Assembly (NCBI GenBank): GCA_045544835.1
Contig: JAZPZS010000015.1
Span: 1-7,272, forward strand
Length of the DNA stretch: 7,272 nt
From: UBA1189 sp045544835
Lineage (GTDB): Bacteria > Bacteroidota > Bacteroidia > Bacteroidales > Bacteroidaceae
Reading direction: 5' to 3'
Under the pieces are notes generated by a model. The model had not been told where the DNA came from. It saw only the letters and a program-made list of their open reading frames with translations, and ran no database searches. A program made the position numbers and the translations under genes. Of this stretch, positions 6,264 to 7,272 are shown in pieces; positions within the stretch are counted from its first letter, which is position 1; each line of letters begins with the position of its first letter.

Positions 6264-6307
6264 GAAAAAGTGTACACAAACATTTACACTTTTTGTACAC
6301 CTTTTTC
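6264..6307. terminator. Terminator-like inverted repeat with a duplicated right arm
   Basis: AAAAAGTGTA (6265-6274) pairs perfectly with TACACTTTTT (6285-6294) around a 10-base loop. The stem has an A tract on its left edge and a T tract on its right, so it could end transcription from either side. A near copy of the right arm, GTACACCTTTTTC (6295-6307), follows at once and could pair with the same left arm with one bulged base. It lies about 80 bases after the gene remnant, where a terminator would be expected. Confidence 0.5.
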
Positions 6308-6362
6308 ATGATGACGTACTGTAATACTCGTTTCTTATTTATGGTGACACTGAGGAGGAGCC

Positions 6363-6395
6363 TTGCATTAACTTTAATCTGCTTTGCAACTTGAA
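6363..6395 (+). repeat. Leader repeat R3, degenerate
   Basis: The sequence begins TTGCATTAACTTTAATCTGC and continues TTTGCAACTTGAA, matching the -7-plus-leader repeat R1 and R2 over 33 bases with about six differences. It keeps a -7-like box, TAACTTTA (6369-6376), but has no TTTG at the right distance upstream. It is probably an inactive relic. Confidence 0.5.
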
Positions 6396-6525
6396 CCTTT
6401 AGCTCGATGTCCGAGGTGCCAGCTGGACTGTAAAAACGAAGGGGCTGAAGTCTAGGACGAAGTAAATTAGGCTAATAGTTGCTTTGTCGCGCTCTTTAGG
6501 GAAGCTGAAGCTAATGGTGTTAAAG

Positions 6526-6621
6526 CACACTCCGCTGTGGGGGAGATATCCCCCCCCTAGTCGCAACCGACGCTCATTCGCGTCGGCGGCAGAGCCGACA
6601 AGCGCGGGCGAAGCGACGCGC
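6526..6621. other. GC-rich cluster of hairpins
   Basis: In an otherwise AT-rich gap, about 95 bases hold consecutive inverted repeats: CACA/TGTG (6526-6539), GGGGGA-GATA-TCCCCC (6539-6554), CCGACGC/GCGTCGG (6567-6573 with 6580-6586), GTCGGC/GCCGAC (6582-6587 with 6594-6599) and GCGCG/CGCGC (6602-6606 with 6617-6621). The middle two share an arm, so only one can form at a time. The strand of any transcript is unknown. It could be a structured RNA, a REP-like element or remnant mobile DNA. Confidence 0.45.
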
Positions 6622-6695
6622 AGTTTGTGAGATTTGTGGGATCTATTTGAAACTCAATCATTTGCGTAAGGTTATTCTGATGCGTATACCATGAA

Positions 6696-6731
6696 CTTTC
6701 ACTCGTTGAAATTTGATATTTCGTTCGGCTT
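6696..6731 (+). repeat. Copy F, partial promoter element, direct repeat of 6926-6961
   Basis: These 36 bases match the -33 region of the aspS promoter at 31 positions, including CTCGTTGAAATTTG and TTCG-TCGGCTT. TTTG is at 6712-6715. The homology stops right after CGGCTT, where the -7 part (TTGCACTA...) should follow. That part appears about 70 bases later in R2. Confidence 0.6.
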
Positions 6732-6803
6732 AGCTTCGCTTTCTTCCTTTTCGCTCGCTGAAAGAGCCCAAGCGAGCTTGGCTTTTGCTCGCTCATTCGT
6801 CAG
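6732..6803. other. Hairpin-bearing insert splitting a promoter copy
   Basis: The segment between copy F and R2 contains AGCGAGC (6771-6777) flanked on both sides by its complement GCTCGCT (6753-6759 and 6787-6793), so two alternative stems are possible. A third fold, CCAAGC-GA-GCTTGG (6768-6781), is followed by CTTTT and looks like a weak terminator. I know of no named element that matches it. Confidence 0.4.
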
Positions 6804-6853
6804 TTGCACTATTTTAATCTGCTCCGCAGCTTGAAATTAGGCTGCGCCTCGGA
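6804..6853 (+). repeat. Leader repeat R2
   Basis: This is a near-identical inverted copy of 5632-5682 (one missing base, four substitutions). It begins TTGCACTATTTTAATCTGCT and continues through a GCTTGAAATTAGGC block to TCGGA. The lost C damages the -7 box (TATTTTAA instead of TATCTTTA). Weaker similarity to copy B's arm continues to about 6870. Confidence 0.7.
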
Positions 6854-6941
6854 GATACTCCAATAAATTTCACTTTGTTGAATCTCTATCGGCGCTCAGC
6901 AATAGAAAAGTAAACTTTTCCACAACATTCGCTCGTTGAAA

Positions 6942-6973
6942 TTTGGCATTTCGCTCGGCTTGCACTAATTTTG
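6942..6973 (+). promoter_or_regulatory. aspS promoter
   Basis: TTTG (6942-6945), exactly 20 bases, then TAATTTTG (6966-6973) give a full consensus match. The spacer GCATTTCGCTCGGCTTGCAC closely resembles the minus-strand spacers before rpsP. Transcription would start about 6978-6981, leaving a short AT-rich leader of 26-29 bases with no Shine-Dalgarno. Confidence 0.78.
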
Positions 6974-7006
6974 TCAGCTATTAGGAAATATTATCATTAA
7001 TTATAT

Positions 7007-7272
7007 ATGTACAGAACGAATACTTGTGGAGAGTTGCGCCTCTCCAACGTAGGACAAAAGGTGACCCTGGCCGGATGGGTACAGCGTACCCGTAAGATGG
7101 GTGGTATGACCTTCGTAGACCTGAGAGACCGCTACGGTCTCACCCAGTTGGTGTTTGATGAGAACCACGATGCCTCGCTCACCGAGCAGGCCAACAAGTT
7201 GGGCCGTGAATATGTGGTTCAGGTGACGGGTACCGTGAGCGAGCGCTCGGCCAAGAACCCCAAGATGGAGAC
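7007..7272 (+). CDS. aspS: Aspartyl-tRNA synthetase, N-terminal part
   Basis: The first 88 codons of a class II aminoacyl-tRNA synthetase are present; the gene runs off the right edge. The start MYRTNTCGELRLSNVGQKVT is the characteristic bacterial AspS opening. It leads into the OB-fold that binds the tRNA anticodon: LAGWVQRTRKMGGMTFVDLR, then DRYGLTQLVFDEN, and later GREYVVQVTGTVSERSAKNP. The enzyme charges tRNA-Asp with aspartate. The catalytic domain and the GAD insertion of bacterial AspS lie outside the window, so I cannot tell from motifs whether it is the discriminating or the non-discriminating type. The ATG at 7007 is the natural family start, preceded by an AT-rich leader and a strong promoter. 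Confidence 0.95.
   Translation, partial: MYRTNTCGELRLSNVGQKVTLAGWVQRTRKMGGMTFVDLRDRYGLTQLVFDENHDASLTEQANKLGREYVVQVTGTVSERSAKNPKME

Larger units (their letters stand above)
6162..7006. other. 845-base intergenic stretch with no convincing gene
   Basis: No frame here shows a recognisable protein. The stretch contains a terminator-like repeat (6264-6307), a relic of the leader repeat (6363-6395), a GC-rich hairpin cluster (6526-6621), a partial promoter element (6696-6731), a hairpin-bearing insert (6732-6803), leader repeat R2 (6804-6853) and the aspS promoter (6926-6973). Positions 6400-6520 show nothing I can interpret, apart from the 8-base palindrome CCAGCTGG at 6419-6426. No tRNA, CRISPR array or known riboswitch is visible. 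Confidence 0.6.

Noticed and set aside
5996..6283. A 95-codon minus-strand frame overlapping the gene remnant
   Set aside because: It overlaps the more protein-like plus-strand frame and reads into the terminator-like repeat, with no family resemblance.
6557..6796. A 79-codon minus-strand frame beginning MSEQKPSSLGLFQRAKRKKA
   Set aside because: It runs through the GC-rich hairpins and the repeat copy, has no promoter or leader facing it, and its sequence is set by the repeats. I treat it as a chance frame.

Overview
The window looks like a chromosomal piece of a Bacteroidota genome, most likely a Prevotella-type Bacteroidales. The reasons are the promoter form (a -33 TTTG and a -7 TAnnTTTG, not the sigma-70 boxes), A-rich leaders without Shine-Dalgarno sequences, a 176-residue ribosomal protein S16 with a long Ala/Glu/Lys tail, and protein sequences close to what I know from that group. 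The species cannot be named from the sequence alone.

Layout. Most genes lie on the minus strand: the first codons of a gene at the left edge (probably purL), uxaC (uronate isomerase), the proline operon transcribed proC-proB-proA, and rpsP (S16). At the right edge aspS begins on the plus strand. uxaC and rpsP each have a clear intrinsic terminator. Promoters that fit the Bacteroidota consensus can be placed for purL, uxaC, rpsP and aspS, and less completely for proC. The proline genes supply all three steps from glutamate to proline (kinase ProB, phosphate reductase ProA, P5C reductase ProC), and proC and proB overlap by four bases. ProB lacks the usual C-terminal PUA domain. The other genes are separate housekeeping or catabolic units.

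The unusual part is the roughly 1.5 kb between rpsP and aspS (5523-7006). It holds a remnant of one plus-strand gene, which reads as the end of a secreted-protein C-terminal domain broken by a one-base frameshift, and then about 850 bases with no convincing gene. This stretch is packed with degenerate copies of a promoter-bearing repeat and with hairpins that can pair in alternative ways. The repeat is a palindromic unit: a central CAAAT/ATTTG inverted repeat puts a -33 TTTG on each strand, and 20 bases outward on each side lies a -7-like box. Two copies stand in tandem in front of rpsP. Related arms lie before purL, proC and aspS. A second repeat, the leader following the distal -7 box, occurs three times. 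The arrangement before aspS looks like the rpsP tandem in the opposite orientation, with about 70 bases inserted between the two boxes of its distal promoter. This dispersed promoter-element family is the main candidate for something not well described.
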